DNA of 64,000 bases from Tulasnella sp. 424 (lineage: Eukaryota > Basidiomycota > Agaricomycetes > Cantharellales > Tulasnellaceae). This document shows positions 23,232 through 35,228 of the stretch, piece after piece. Position 1 is the first letter of the stretch; each line of letters starts with the position of its first letter. The position numbers and the translations under genes are program-made. The DNA lies in NCBI GenBank assembly GCA_019633425.1, contig WSUB01000079.1:1-64000 (forward strand), in the 5' to 3' direction. The notes under the pieces are model-generated. The model ran no database searches and was not told where the DNA came from. It saw only the letters and a list, made by a program, of their open reading frames with translations.

Positions 23232-24070
23232 AGTCGAACGACCCGGGGCACATCAGCGCCACATTCGAAGACTTGTAGAACCCACATTCATTGTCATTCA
23301 CAACACTCTTCTCAATCGCATCAGCAGATTTCCCGAATAGTTGGCGCCAGAGGACCGTATGTATCCACATCAAAGCTGGTAGGAACCGCGTTTCGCGCTT
23401 CGGAGCTTTCATAGTCGATTTTGCTCTCCAGATTGTTGCTTCCAGCATGCGCGAGCGACCCGGTACCCAAGAATGTTGAGCCTAAGTCGAGACGGAATAA
23501 CACGGTATCAGCTCCATCTCTTCCCAGCTCGCGCGGGATCATTTACCTTCGCTCAAGATCACCGATACCAGAAACTCGCTTCTGAGTGTATTGAACAACC
23601 CCAGAGAACGTGAACGCCCAAGCGCTCAAGGACACCTCGGCATGCGAGTCTTGTTGAGATTTCGATCATAGATCGTGTCCGTCTGTTTCGAGGCGACACC
23701 ACTACTTGCGAAAGTTGTACCAGTTCCTACTGAAATCGGGCGGCCAACCGTCGATGTGGGTCTACTTCCCAGCGAGGATGAAGGACGGGTCCCTGTCGAG
23801 GGTTGGAAATGTTAGGTGCGCGCGTTGCTCGAGAAGCCGTGCAAGAGTATCCCACCAGCTAAGTCCACAGAGGATTGAGAAGATGTCGAAAAGACAGATA
23901 GCCTTGAATGGGTATATACCGGGCCTTGCATGCTGTTCAGCGGGCAAGGGCGTGATGGTGACCGGAGGAACGCAGTCCAACCCGAAAGGAGGGTCTGACT
24001 AATCCGTGCCTGAATTTGGACAATCTTGCACCCCTTCAACCACAGTACCATAGGTGTAACGAATCAAGTT
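23232..24070 (-). pseudogene. Decayed gene in the left arm (unknown family)
   Basis: Minus-strand frames match those on the plus strand at 43189-44032. A 5' piece reads MVLWLKGCKIVQIQARISQT, then after a shift CVPPVTITPLPAEQHARPGI, CLFDIFSILCGLSWWDTLAR, HLTFPTLDRDPSFILAGK. A 3' piece, RETRFLPALMWIHTVLWRQL to MCPGSFD, lies at 23230-23448. Here the middle frame runs cleanly through QRAHLTFPTLD, but a 7-nt deletion near 24000 breaks the join to the start. The right copy shows the opposite pattern. I do not recognise the family. Confidence 0.55.
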
Positions 24071-24711
24071 GAAACAGGGGACGAAGCCGGCGATTGAGGC
24101 AAGACTCGAAAGGAGTGGAAAGGGGTTTTCTAGTCGACACGACGTGATTTTCCTGATCGGCACCTACACCTTGCCCTCCACTGGCTTCTCCGTGTTTTAG
24201 GCCAAGAACGTGGTAATGACGACCATGCTATGGTGTGCCACTGATCCTCGGCACTTTCTCTTACTGCTTGTAAGTCCACTGTGCACGTTGATCGGATCCT
24301 TAAAGCCAGCTTGCGAGAGCAGAGAAACAGAATAAATATTCAGAACAAGAAACGTAGCCAATCGTTAATAAATAAATAGGATAGGTGAATAATGAGCCAA
24401 TGAGACTTGATGGGATACAGACGAGGTGCTAGAGACAGGTTGCGAGAATATAAAAAAATCTAGGAGAAGGAAAACAACGAGTTTATGATGGGAAACGACA
24501 CAAAGAAACGGTTCGAGGGGAAATTAGAGGAAAGTCAAACCAAGTACCAAAATGAGTGGAAGAAGGAAACAAGGCAGGAAGGAATAAGAGCCGAGCCCAT
24601 GTGGGGGATAAGAGACGAGGTGAGGCGTCTAAGCAAATCTACAGAAAGAGTAGAAAGAGTTCGTAGTCAGGTGCCGTGAAGAAGACATACCCGAGGAAGC
24701 GGCACAAACCT

Positions 24712-25913
24712 TTAAGCCCGGGTAGATCCGTTCTTGAACCACTGAGTCGGAGCTGGTGCTCTTGACAATCCGTTCTTGAACCACTGAGCCGGAGCTGGTG
24801 CTCTTGACAATCCGTTCTTGAACCACTGAGTCGGAGCTGGTGCTCTTGACAGCGCCCTGGGGAGTTCATCAGAGACCGGCTCTGAACAACTATCCTCATC
24901 ATCCGACACGTCGAAGGTTCGATGGCCCGCTGTTGCCAGCTCCTGCTCTTCCTTCTGCTCCTGATCCGATACTTCTTTTGAGCTGGTGGTACCCCGTTTG
25001 GCCGCGGCGCAGACGGACATCAGGAAAGGTGCGATGCAGAAGGCCTGCGGGTCCTGTTGATCGTCGGGGTCGATGAGACCGAGCCGAACGAGCGATTGTT
25101 GAAGCGCTTCGAAGTTGAGGAGGTCGTTTGGTGTTTGCAAGTCGAGAATGGCAGCTTGCAACTCAGCGTTCTTCTTCTCCAGAGCATAGTAGGCTTCGAG
25201 CCTTGCCCTCTCCGCTTTCCGGTGCTGCTCGCGTTCCTTGACGATTAGCTCCTCCGTCTTCGCGTGATTCTCAATCGCCTCTGCCAATCGCTCTTCGGCG
25301 AGCTTCCGAACCACCTTTTCAGCGTCCCGTTCTTTGGCGAAACCGTCCATACGAGGGAAGATTTCGTCTTTGAACGCCGCATTGGTTTCGCTGATTTGAC
25401 GGGCATTGTCGGGTTTGAGTTCCGATACGTGGGCTATTCGCTTGATGACCGCGGCGGGGTCGGTGGCGGGGTCGGTAGCGGGGAGAGTGGCGGAGAGAGT
25501 GGTCGAGGGTCTTGCGGAGGCGGAGACCGTCGGGCCTTCATGAGTTGCAGAGCAGGGGGGCTAAACGACGAGGGGATGGGTTGGTGAGTCAAAGACAAGT
25601 TAGGAACAGTCGAACCCCGTCGTCACCAACCTGAAGTGCCACGGGGAGGATATCGTTGACTTGATAGTGATGATATTGTTCGTCGATCTAGCTCGAGAGC
25701 ATCAGTATCGTTACTTGAAACGGTTCAAACGACAAGACAAATCACCTTTCGCTGAGATCGAGTGAGACGCAGTGCTCGAAGCACCGTCTGAAGCTTCGAG
25801 GGCTTCTTGGAAGGACTTGGAGCGGTGGGAGTGGTATTAGCGGGCTCGGGCTTCGATCTTGCTTGTTTCGAGAGACGCGCGGCGGAGCAGCTCGGGAAAC
25901 CGTGGAAAAACAT
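24712..25913 (-). CDS. Orphan coiled-coil protein, left-arm copy
   Basis: Start MFFHGFPSCSAARLSKQARS at 25913; the exons correspond to those of the right-arm gene. The protein is basic and Pro/Ser-rich at the N-terminus (KKPSKLQTVLRALRL). A long charged coiled coil follows: MDGFAKERDAEKVVRKLAEE, RLAEAIENHAKTEELIVKER, LEAYYALEKKNAELQAAILD. Then comes a conserved globular-looking patch, LVRLGLIDPDDQQDPQAFCI, and an acidic tail. Compared with the right copy it lacks 129 nt (43 codons) and about 12 nt in the Pro/Thr linker, both in frame, and has three LSRAPAPTQWFKNG repeats instead of one. It stops at STRA. No known domain was recognised. A TATATAAAG box lies 138 bases upstream. Confidence 0.7.
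24725..24855 (-). repeat. Three tandem 42-bp coding repeats
   Basis: CGTTCTTGAACCACTGAG begins at 24729, 24771 and 24813, a period of 42 bases. It encodes LSRAPAPTQWFKNG three times near the C-terminus of the left-arm coiled-coil protein. The right-arm copy has one unit (LSKAPAPTQWLKNG). The period is a whole number of codons, so the frame is kept. Confidence 0.9.
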
Positions 25914-26050
25914 GGTGATGGCGAAGGGGCTTGTAAGTCGAGATGAAGACAAGTTACGAGTGGGAGCGAGGTAATGGCAGATGGAGGTAAGACGACGAGG
26001 GCTTGGGCAAGAACGTCAAAGGTTGGAGGAGAGGACGAGTTCCGGAGCAG

Positions 26051-26059
26051 CTTTATATA
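26051..26059 (-). promoter_or_regulatory. TATA box of the left-arm coiled-coil gene
   Basis: TATATAAAG on the minus strand lies 138 bases upstream of the ATG at 25913. The right arm keeps the same box at the same distance from its ATG. Confidence 0.55.
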
Positions 26060-26418
26060 CCCCTGTATTCTGATAACGACCGCGTACGTCGCCTACTGTC
26101 GATCTTTAGTCTGGGATTCAATTGACGCGCCGAGACGCGTCGCCGAAGACACCGCCACAAATGATACCGTGAAGTAAGCCCTGAGCTAAGTCTCTCTCGC
26201 AAAGTGCCAAACGCTCGAGCTTGATAGAGGGGACGAGATATGAGGCGACACTGAATATTGTTTCCGGATTCCTCAATTAACCCAATAAACCTCCGTATAG
26301 GCGTGCAGTGAAACCTCAAGCCAGTTGCGCACTTGAACGTTTCAGCCGTCGTGGCGGCTTGGAGCACTCTCTCTAGTGCAGGACAACCGGCTCCGAAGAC
26401 GGCCAAACCCAAATCCGG

Positions 26419-27178
26419 ATCGGGCAGCCCGAGCACCTCTCCCCGTCGCTCACCCGCCCCGAGCGACCTCCACTCGTCCTTACATTGTTGAGAATCTCAT
26501 AATACAAAGAAATTAACGGAGGCAAATTGTCCTCCCCAACTAACTGTCGAGTTTTCCTCCGCCGTTGTCGAGAACGTTAACAACCGCAAAGATGGCGCAT
26601 GCAATGTTCGTTGAATCCGCTCTTATCAAGCTGGGCCTCGCCAAGCGTCGTCGCCGCGCTCGGCCGCTCTCGGGTACTCCAACCGGCAAAGCGACATTGG
26701 GTTCAATAATATCCGCCAAGCCGACTAGCAGATGCATTCCTATATCACCCACTACCCCCGTGCCTCGTCCATGAAAACCAACACGTTTTCGGTAGCTCTT
26801 CACCTTTAAAAGGACTCTCGGTTCGTGAACTTGGCTATGGTCGAGTCGGCTATTACCACTCGTTAGGAGCCGGGATTCTAATATACTATTATGCACCTCT
26901 AGATCAGTTTTCTGGAGCGCCTCATAGACTGCTTCAAGCAGAGAGCTCTAAGCCTATGGAGTCGCACGAAAACGCGTAAAAATGAGAGGTGGGACTGTTC
27001 GAAGCGCTTCTCGACCGAATGAACCGTTCCATAAAGTTGTGCCACTTTCTTCTATTTGAAGTTATTTACAACGAAGTATCGTAGGTCGGAGAGTGGTATA
27101 ATGTAAATAGAGTGAATAGCTGCGAAATTAAGGTGTGGCCTTGACAGGCAGTAGGGACGTGATAGTTTACACTGAAGC
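26419..27178. other. Intergenic, left arm to Zip2-like gene 3' end
   Basis: Short frames occur on both strands (for example 26565-26774 plus, Arg/Pro-rich) without recognisable domains. No gene is called. Confidence 0.4.
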
Positions 27179-30100
27179 CTAAGGCGTGGTCGATGGCGAC
27201 GCGAAAGTCCGTAGTCGCATCTCAATGAGGTGGTTGAACCGAATCTTCAAACAGGACGTATTGGTGGAAGAGTGCCTCGATGCAAATGATAGGACTTACT
27301 ACGCGATCCCTTCCAACTTCATTCGCGAAGTAGCTCAGTCTTTGTTCAGGGGACATATCTCCAATAATCGAGTCCAAGTTCACCAAGCGGAGCATTGCAA
27401 TGGATGAAAAAAGGTTCAAGCCTTCGAAAGATGCTAATTGCACTTCTCCCTAGGGATATAACGTTAGAATTGATGTTTCGTGATGGAAGGTGGCCGATAC
27501 CTCGTAGGCATCATCGATCAACCAAGACCTATCATCCCATAAACCACTCATCGCGCTATTGGTATCCGTATGACAATCTTGAACTCTGGCATCTCCAAAA
27601 AGCCTCGCAAATCGAGCGGACTCCGCTTCATCCAGTGCGAATGCCATGTCAACCCGACAACAAGCCAATTTCTCACCTGTTGATTCCGCTATCACCAAGG
27701 AGCGACGAAGGTGCTTGAAAGCTTTCAACACAGGAGGGGAGAAGGCGTACGGAAGGGTAGCAGGTGCGGCGGCATCTTCGTGTTTTGAGATCCGATCATC
27801 GTCAAGGCCGCTCAAGGGAGCAGTGCGTGATTTGGACGGAGGGTAAGCTTCAAAAACGAGAAGAAGTCTTGAATATGCTGGTGATATCCGGGATATTCGA
27901 TGTACTATGTTACTAGCCTCCGCAGGTAGAGCTGATAATGTGAGGTAAATAATGGCAGCACCGGCATCGACGATGAGATCAACGTCGGCGAGATCCGGTC
28001 GTTCGACGAGATAAATTCCAACCGAGCTTGAGGTCAGATGATGGCAGATGCCTCGCTTCTGAATCATGTCGAATGAGGCAATGTACTTGTAGACCACAAT
28101 TTGAGGAAGTGAGCCAGACGTCTTGCGATCGATGTGAAAGGAGCAATGGGTTAGTACTTCTTCTGGGATTTTGGGTAACTCCTGTAAGTGATTTGGAGAC
28201 GATTGAGGTGGAGGAAGGTCGTGTTTCTGAGGTGAACCTGGCAGTTCCTGTTCATTTTCTAAAAGCAGCGGTCTTCCTCGAAGATTAAGGAACTGGAGAA
28301 GCTTGGATTTGTTAGAGTTAGTAGTGAGTTTGCTTGGTGTCACCGTCACGGATTCAGTAGATCTAGCAGTCTTGTTGGAAGGCGCCAAAGGGCGGTCTGG
28401 TTTTGATGAGAGTGACGTTGGGTCCGAGGAAGTTGGATGGGTCACTGAAGCCGGAAGGGCCGGGAGCGAGGGGATTGCCTCCATTGCAAAGGTGATAGGT
28501 GACTCTGGCTCTGGATTAGCCTGGCCTGGGGTTGATTGCTGAGCGACGTCCTGCTGAACAGGCTGTTGTCGGAAATCCGCCTTCTGAGCCATAACGCTGT
28601 GCGCATGGACGGCTTCGTCGACCATCTCTATGTCACTGTCCTCGAGTTCATCGAGTTCCTCGTCTTCATCGAGTTCCTCGTCTTCATCATCTGATGCCTC
28701 TAGCTCATAGTTGCGCTGAGCTGATGCAAGTCGCCGTAGTTCAAGTCGGGAAAGAAGAATCGGTTCGAGTGATTGGTCTTCAATATGTGGAGGGTCGCGT
28801 GACGATGCCGCGTCAGGGTCTTCAAACATCTCGGCCCCTTCCTTTCGTGGTGCCGATAATAGCACCTGTGTTTCCCGAAGGAAGTCGGTCGACTGCGACT
28901 CAAATGTCAGATCGCCATCGACGCCTGTGACGCTTTCCAATGTGGGTATTGTGGTTTCGCCTCTGATAAAAGGGCTGTCGCATCATCAGTCGGATGCGGC
29001 TTCAGGCGGAGGAATGATCGGTTACCTCCAGGACAGGTTGATCCTCATCCCGCCCACTTTTCTTAATCGAAGCTTAAAGTTCAATCCCTCCTCCAAGATG
29101 TCCTCGTGTTCAAGGGTGCGCTCTCCTTTTTTAACGGGAGGAGCAAGCATGATCGACAAGTGAGGGAGAGCGGGAAGGGACGAGCTGCACCCACAAGGCT
29201 CCGGCAAATCGGGAACTGCAAGACGAGAGAATGTCACCCAACGGGACCAGCGTTATGGAGTCAATCGCTGGGTCTGACCTTCCATGAGCCAGGAGTCTCT
29301 TTGATCTACCTTCTCTTTCAAGATCAGTGAGAAGGGGTCTTGCACTTGGACATCTTTGTACACCTGGACAAGTAAACTGTCGACGTCGTCTAGGTCCATC
29401 TTGTCCTCCGTGTCTTCAGAAATGGAGGCCGAGGCACCGAGAACGGAGTGGGACATCTGGTCCAATGAGCGATCGTTCCATTTCGGTGGGAATTGAGCAT
29501 CTCCCGGGACTGGTTCGCTAACAATGTCTTGCATGCTAAAATATATCATGACAAAGTTTGTCGGCTCATCGACTCGACAGCTATGGATTAATGCAGGAGA
29601 GTTGACTGACGAGGTTATGCCGGGTGCCTTGGTTACTAGATCCGAGGTGGCTTGACCGATCCGCCTTGAGCGAGGGAACTCAACTTCCTCTGATACCAGA
29701 AGGATACTAGATTTCAGTGGAAATATATTTGGAAGACAGGGAGCCGGGTAACCAGCTACTCACCCATCTTCCATTGATCCAGTCCAATGTCTGGCTCATC
29801 GGACGACGGACACCAATATTCATCCGTCCTGCCCCTTTGAGATGATTCTGGAGAAGTCACATCAGAATTGACCGTCGACGACGACAACTCGGGTATTGCA
29901 TCTTCATAAAATCGTTGGTGAACTGTCGCTAAACGCTGAAACTGGAGGATAGAAGACGTACTCGATCCATCTACCAGCTTAAAGCTTTCGTGGACATGAT
30001 CCAACTCGTCCTGCTCGATATCTACTTTCCCTCCAATCAAATTAGGTAAGTCGGAAAGGTTGTTTCTGAGAACCTGGTTTCTTCGGGCGAGTGATAGAGG

Positions 30101-31043
30101 AACTCTTGGGAATAATGGTGGGCTCATTCTGTTAGAAACGAATGGAGTGGGATCGTCGTTGTGTAAGAAGTCGGTGATTGCTGCAGGAGTGGACTCCTGG
30201 CGACGGGAAGACGCGATGCGGGTTGGCCGGTTTGCCGACGTGATTGATGAAGGGAGAGACGAGAGGAGATTTCCAATAGTGGTTTTCGTCTGCGTGTCGA
30301 GAGAGAAGCGTAGCGACCTAACAATGGAAATGCAGTTAGCAACAGCGTTATGATCGGCTAGAATCCAGGCAAACAAGATTTGTTCTTGGTTCAGGACCGG
30401 CTCCTCTAATTCTGGAAGTACAACTGGAGAGAGACCGAGTCTCCTCTCAATGTCTTTGAGCGCGCTCGGAAGCACCTTCACACTTGCGCCGTCGCCGATT
30501 GTTGGCGTTTGATGCTTCGACCGCCTCGATATGAGCAAGTCCATTGGATGGTGCGGGCTCAAAGAGAGTATGGCTATAGCAGAGAGTTTACTATATAGAC
30601 GTAGTATACTGATAGTGACGGAGCTCACTGTCGTCTAAAGCAAACCGAGAAAGGTCTCGTTCTGCGCGAGCACGTTCACTCGGGCTTAACTGTACTTTGA
30701 GTTGCTTGAGCCACTGAAAAACGCTGGAGGAGATGGAGAGGCGGTCTTCTAGGAAGGATAGCTTCAAGCTGCTAGGATTATCGAGCAGTGATTCGACAAA
30801 GTCCTTGGGTGGTCCGATGTCTGTCGGTCCGGTGGAAGGAACAGGTCTGAGGATACCCGAAAGTAGCTGCACAACATGTTCAACATCAAATAGAAGTTTT
30901 ACACCGCCCAAACGTACCTTTTCTGCCTCTCGAATCGTGTAGTCGTCTGAATCAATAGCTAAATGCTTCTGTACGTGATCGTTAAGATGTTCCCTGATTT
31001 GCTGGCGTGCTTCAATCTCTAGTCTGTACGGAAGAGACTCCAT
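27179..31043 (-). CDS. Large acidic protein with XPF-like C-terminal region; candidate Zip2/SHOC1 homologue
   Basis: A multi-exon gene of well over 1,000 residues. It starts MESLPYRLEIEARQQIREHL at 31043. Central exons include MLAPPVKKGERTLEHEDILE and GGMRINLSWRGETTIP. A 496-codon exon holds an acidic run (EASDDEDEELDEDEELDELE), a Ser/Pro linker, and a folded region with VVYKYIASFDMIQKRGICHH, IYLVERPDLADVDLIVDAGA and ISPAYSRLLLVFEAYPPSK. This arrangement resembles a degenerate XPF/ERCC4 nuclease fold. The last exons read FEGLNLFSSIAMLRLVNLDS, SPEQRLSYFANEVGRDRVIR, FNHLIEMR, like a helix-hairpin-helix pair. In SHOC1/Zip2 this domain organisation promotes meiotic crossovers. The assignment is inference from fold-like pattern, not from a match. 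No ERKX3D nuclease motif is seen. Confidence 0.6.
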
Positions 31044-31356
31044 TTCTATAAGACGTGAGAGCTCCTTTAATTTAAATCAGGCAAATATGGTCGTCCCGGT
31101 TGATAGTCAGGAAATTCGAATGGGGCTTCCACACCTGGACGAACGAGCTGAATTCGGCTTAGGTTTGGGTTGATGAATAACTGGACCCAATGGATCCAAA
31201 GAGTCAACTGTGAGTGTAGTGAGTGCGGTCGACGTGGTCTGAGAGTTGAATAGTGAGGGAACGTTAGTGGTCCGTTCAGGGTCGGTGTTTGAAGTGCGGC
31301 TTGATGCTGTTTGTTGTGTGGCGGTGGCTGCCGAAAACTCGTACTCCTTCCCCTTC
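31044..31356. promoter_or_regulatory. Divergent promoter, Zip2-like gene and IRC3
   Basis: 313 bases separate the two start codons. An open frame here is an upstream extension of the IRC3 frame, not a separate gene. No TATA box is apparent. Confidence 0.45.
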
Positions 31357-33980
31357 ATGCGCGTTTTCCTGAGCCTTCGGCGCGTTGCAGGTCCCAGACG
31401 ATCTCTCACTCTCCTTCACTCTCGCTTTGGATCCACTGCTGCTGCCGTTCAAAAGACCCAGGATGCACCGCAGTTGAAGGTCAGCGTCCAACCGCCTCCA
31501 GCGCCACCTCCGACGTTTAGACTCCGCCCATATCAAGAAGAATGCGTCAACTCATGTCTAAAGACTCTTATGGCTGATGAGGGAGGAGTGACACGTATCG
31601 GAGTCTCCTCGCCTACAGGAAGCGGCAAAACCACAATGTTTTGCACTCTCATCTCTCGACTGCCACCTCCTCCCGACAGGCCAAACGCGACTCAGTCCCT
31701 GATCCTCGTCGGGTCAATCGAATTGGCTCGTCAAGCTGCAGCACAACTGCGGCTGCTTTGCCCCGACTTGACTGTAGAGATTGAGCAAGGGCAGAAGCAT
31801 CGAGCGACGGGTTTGGCGGATGTGTAAGCCCCCTTTAACGTGCGTGTGCAAGGCCCGTCGCTTACTTGGGCTTTGGTCTATCGCAGAACCGTCGCAACTT
31901 ATCAAACGCTTAAGCAACCGGAACGGTTGGACAAATTCGACCCGAGTCGGTTCAAGGTCGTTGTCGTGGACGAAGCTCACCACGCCGTCGCACCTTCTTA
32001 TCTTAAAGTCTTGTCATACTTCAACTCGGGAATCACTTCACCCGACGCTCTGCCCTCTGTTTCCGAACCCTCCTCCTCAAAATCTTTACCCCTAAACGTC
32101 CCGGTAGTGGGGTTCTCGGCGACTTTCAGCCGGCATGACGGTTCGGCATTGGGTCGCGTTTTCCAAAGTATTGTATATCACCAGGACTTCTTGGACATGA
32201 TGAAAGACCAGTGGTACGTCATTTCAACGATCGTGGATTGAATGCACCGCTTATTATCCTTTGTAAACAAGGCTTTGTCCAGTCACCTTCACCACAGTCC
32301 AAGCCAAGATCGACTTGTCTGGCGTCACCGTTAGCACCACAACGGGAGACTTTAATCCAACGAGTCTAGCTCACGTTGTTAACACGGACTCGATAAACAA
32401 GCTCGTCGTAAGAACTTGGCTCGATAGAGCAGGTGGGCTAGGTGTTATTTGGCTCAATGCGGTAACTGACCTGGCGTGGTTCTTAGCAAATCGCAAGTCT
32501 ACTCTCGTTTTCTGCGTGAACATCTCCCACGTCAAAGCCGTTACGACTGCATTCCGAGAAGCTGGTGTCGATGCTCGTTACATTACGGGTTTGACACCAG
32601 TAATCGAGAGAAAGGAGCTCCTTGATGACTTCCGGGGAGGAGAGTTCCCCGTCCTAGTCAACTGCGGTTAGTTCTTCCACTTATCCACGAGCACTATTAC
32701 ACGACTTCCTGACGGTATTTTGCTCCGACAGCCATCCTAACAGAAGGCGCCGATGTGCCAAATATCGACTGCGTGATGATTGCCCGTCCGACCCGATCTC
32801 GTAACCTCTTTGCTCAAATTATTGGTCGTGGAATGCGTCTTTCTCCAGCTACGGGCAAAACGGATTGCCGTATCATCGACTTTGTGGACTCTCTGAACCG
32901 AGTCGGAGGGATCGTCAGTGCACCTACACTCCTTGGATTGGAACCTGACGAAATTGTCGATGGTGGGAGCTGTCGCTTCTGCCACTCAGTTCGAGCGCTT
33001 ACTGACGATAACGCGTGCTCCCTAGCCTCTGAAGAAGGGACCCTTGAACCTCTCGAAAGTATCCAGCCCGAACCTGAAATTGAACCCGAAACGAACGCCT
33101 CATCATCACGACGAATCACATCGTCGGTACCGGATCCCAAATTCGTCACATACATCGACCACGACGATCCTTTCTCCCTCGTTGCCGAAGGATCTGGCTC
33201 CCCACACCTCAAATCCCTCAGCCCCAACGCCTGGATCCAATGCGGTCCTACTATCTGGATTTTGGAATGTCTCAGGAAGGGGTTCATTAAAATTGAGAGA
33301 ATATCCCAAGATGAACGCGACGACAAAGAAGGCTCCCCTGCTTTCGAAGCGTATTTCGCACCGACTATAGCTGGCCCGCCAGGAGCGAAAAGGAAAGGGA
33401 GTCCGTTCATGAGGAAGAGGAAAGTTTTGACTTCGGATACATTGGGAGAGGCGATCAAAGGATGTGATAATTATGCTGTGAAGAAGGTTATATGTGGTCC
33501 TATGGCTGTGGGGTCAGTTGCTCGAGCTCTTCCAGGAAGAACTAATGGTTGACTCTGACAGCTTGCTCTTCAAAGCCTCCTTCGTACAGCAGTTTGGCGC
33601 CGTGCACCAGCTACTGAAGCCCAGAAAAAGCTCCTCGAGATACGGCACAAGAGACGATTCGAGGAGGCAGACGGAAGCAATCGAGTATCGCTAGAGAAAA
33701 CACTCGCATCTATCCGCAAGCCGGTTGCGTTTGATCTAAAGACGCTCACCAAGGGCGAAGCTGCCAATATGATCAACCGCCTCAAACACGGAGCTCAGGT
33801 TTGCTGTGATTCGCCTCAATCCCTGTCAGTCGAGAATCTAACGATATTACTGGTGCTCTAAAGGCCCACTACCTTCGTCGCCTGAAGACGGAAGAGCGAG
33901 CCCAGATCAAAGCTGAGAAAGAACGACGTAAACTCGAAGGGCACGTGGTTCGAGTCGGGCCCCTGCCGACTTCGCTTTGA
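31357..33980 (+). CDS. IRC3: Mitochondrial DEAD/H-type ATP-dependent helicase IRC3
   Basis: Starts MRVFLSLRRVAGPRRSLTLL, an Arg-rich presequence typical of mitochondrial import. Superfamily 2 helicase motifs follow: Q-like RLRPYQEECVNSCLKTL; I, SSPTGSGKTTMF; Ia, ILVGSIELARQAA; TVATYQTLKQPERL; II, VVVDEAHHAVAPSYLKVL; III, VVGFSATFSRHDGSALG; IV, STLVFCVNISHVKAV; V, LTEGADVPNIDCVMIARPTR; VI, NLFAQIIGRGMRLSPATGK. The C-terminus is Lys/Glu/Arg-rich and ends EGHVVRVGPLPTSL at 33980. IRC3 is a mitochondrial DNA branch-migration helicase in yeast. Several introns interrupt the gene (for example after position 31823). It is divergent from the Zip2-like gene. Confidence 0.92.
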
Positions 33981-34353
33981 CGGACCGCCTCGGCACCAAT
34001 AACACGTGTTCTACTGCCAAGCGCGTAAACATCTCAGATGCTCAAGTACGTGTTCAGAACTGCGGCGTATGCAGGCCTATCAAGGGCGAAGCAGCGGAAG
34101 CCTGTGCTGACCAAGACTCGGCGATAAGCCGCGGCCTGTGGCTGGGTGACTCCCTTTTTAGAAATGCGGAACGCAGCAGTTTTGCCGAGCTCGGCGGGCC
34201 GTGTGCGCGTCGTTTGTTTCACTCTGCTCATTTCCCTCACAGATATGGATATTTAAGTAATCTCGAGATTCGCATTCCTTTGACAATACAACATCCCCAA
34301 TCTTCTTCCTCATTCACTTACCTCCTCTTTCCTCCTCAACTCTATTACTCGCT
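33981..34353. other. Intergenic, IRC3 to Rossmann gene 1
   Basis: About 370 bases. A TATTTAAGTAA sequence around 34250, roughly 100 bases before the next ATG, is TATA-like. Nothing else stands out. Confidence 0.4.
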
Positions 34354-35228
34354 ATGAAGGTCATCGCTTTTGGCGCCTCTCGACATATCGGATACCACGC
34401 CTCAGTATCATTGCTACAGCAAGGGCACTCCGTTTTCATCGCAGTCAGGAACCCTTCTGGTCTTGAGAACGATCCTGCCGTTCAGCCCTTTATCGCATCC
34501 GGCCATGCGAAGCTTGTCAAGTGCGACGTTCTTGTCGAAGACGACGTGCGCAGGGCATGGTCGGTAGCGTTAGAAGATGAAACGCCCGTAGACGCTGTGC
34601 TGTTCACAGTCGGTGAGTTGAGGTTCTCCATTCGTCGGTTCCAATTCTAACTACTAGTAATGTCCCGCTAATAGGCGCTCCTGCTGGCAAGTTCTCATTG
34701 ACAAAGGGTGTTGTCATGGACCCAATAAATCTCTGCACCGTCGGCTTCGTCAACACTCTATCAACCTACCCATCTTCGCATCCCAAACCCCGCGTGATTG
34801 CCGTATCGTCCGTTGGAGTGACTGCCGCGTCGCACTCCGCCACGCCATTCGTGGTCCGACCTATCTTCGCGCTCATTCAGATCCCTCACCGAGACAAGCT
34901 CGCAATGCACCGCGTTGCCGCGTATGCAGCTGGTCGACCTTGGAATGACGAAAATAAGAAGCGGTTGGGTAACGAGGCGGAGCTGCTTCCCGAAGGTTGG
35001 CAAAGCAAGGTGGGAGAAGGAAGCTGGGGTTCGGATAAGATCATCGTGATCCAGGCGGCGTTGCTTACCGACGGAGAGGAGACCAAAAAGTATCGCACTG
35101 GAGGGAACGAAGTCACTGGGCTTTGGAGAATCAGCCGACGAGACGTCGCGCACTTTGTCACCGACGGGTTGCTCAAGAATCCGAACTGGGCTGACTATCA
35201 AGGAGGGGAAGTATCTATTGGTTATTAA
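34354..35228 (+). CDS. NAD(P)-binding Rossmann-fold protein (NmrA/SDR-like), paralogue 1
   Basis: Two exons join across an intron after LFTVG to give MKVIAFGASRHIGYHASVSL..., ending QGGEVSIGY. The N-terminal glycine motif GASRHIG (GxxxxxG) marks an atypical/extended SDR nucleotide-binding fold. LVKCDVLVEDDVRRAW and DAVLFTVGAPAG follow the usual beta-strand order. RVIAVSSVGVT occupies the position of the SDR Ser. The C-terminal part has IQAALLTDGEE and a RRDVAHFVTDGLL segment typical of NAD(P)H-binding (NmrA-like) proteins. Substrate unknown. A clear paralogue sits at 61.4-62.3 kb on the other strand with the same intron position. Confidence 0.85.

Larger units (their letters stand above)
23229..26418 (-). 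repeat. Left arm of a 3.2 kb inverted segmental duplication
   Basis: The reverse complement of this block aligns along its length with 40765-44036. Outer ends match at CGTCAGTCGAACGACC (left) and GGTCGTTCGACTGACG (right). Inner ends match at about CTTCGGAGCCGGTTGTCCTG. Each arm carries the orphan coiled-coil gene and a decayed second gene. Differences include in-frame indels, a tandem repeat expansion and many substitutions, so the copies are not very recent. No terminal repeats of a transposon, and no transposase, were seen. Confidence 0.9.
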
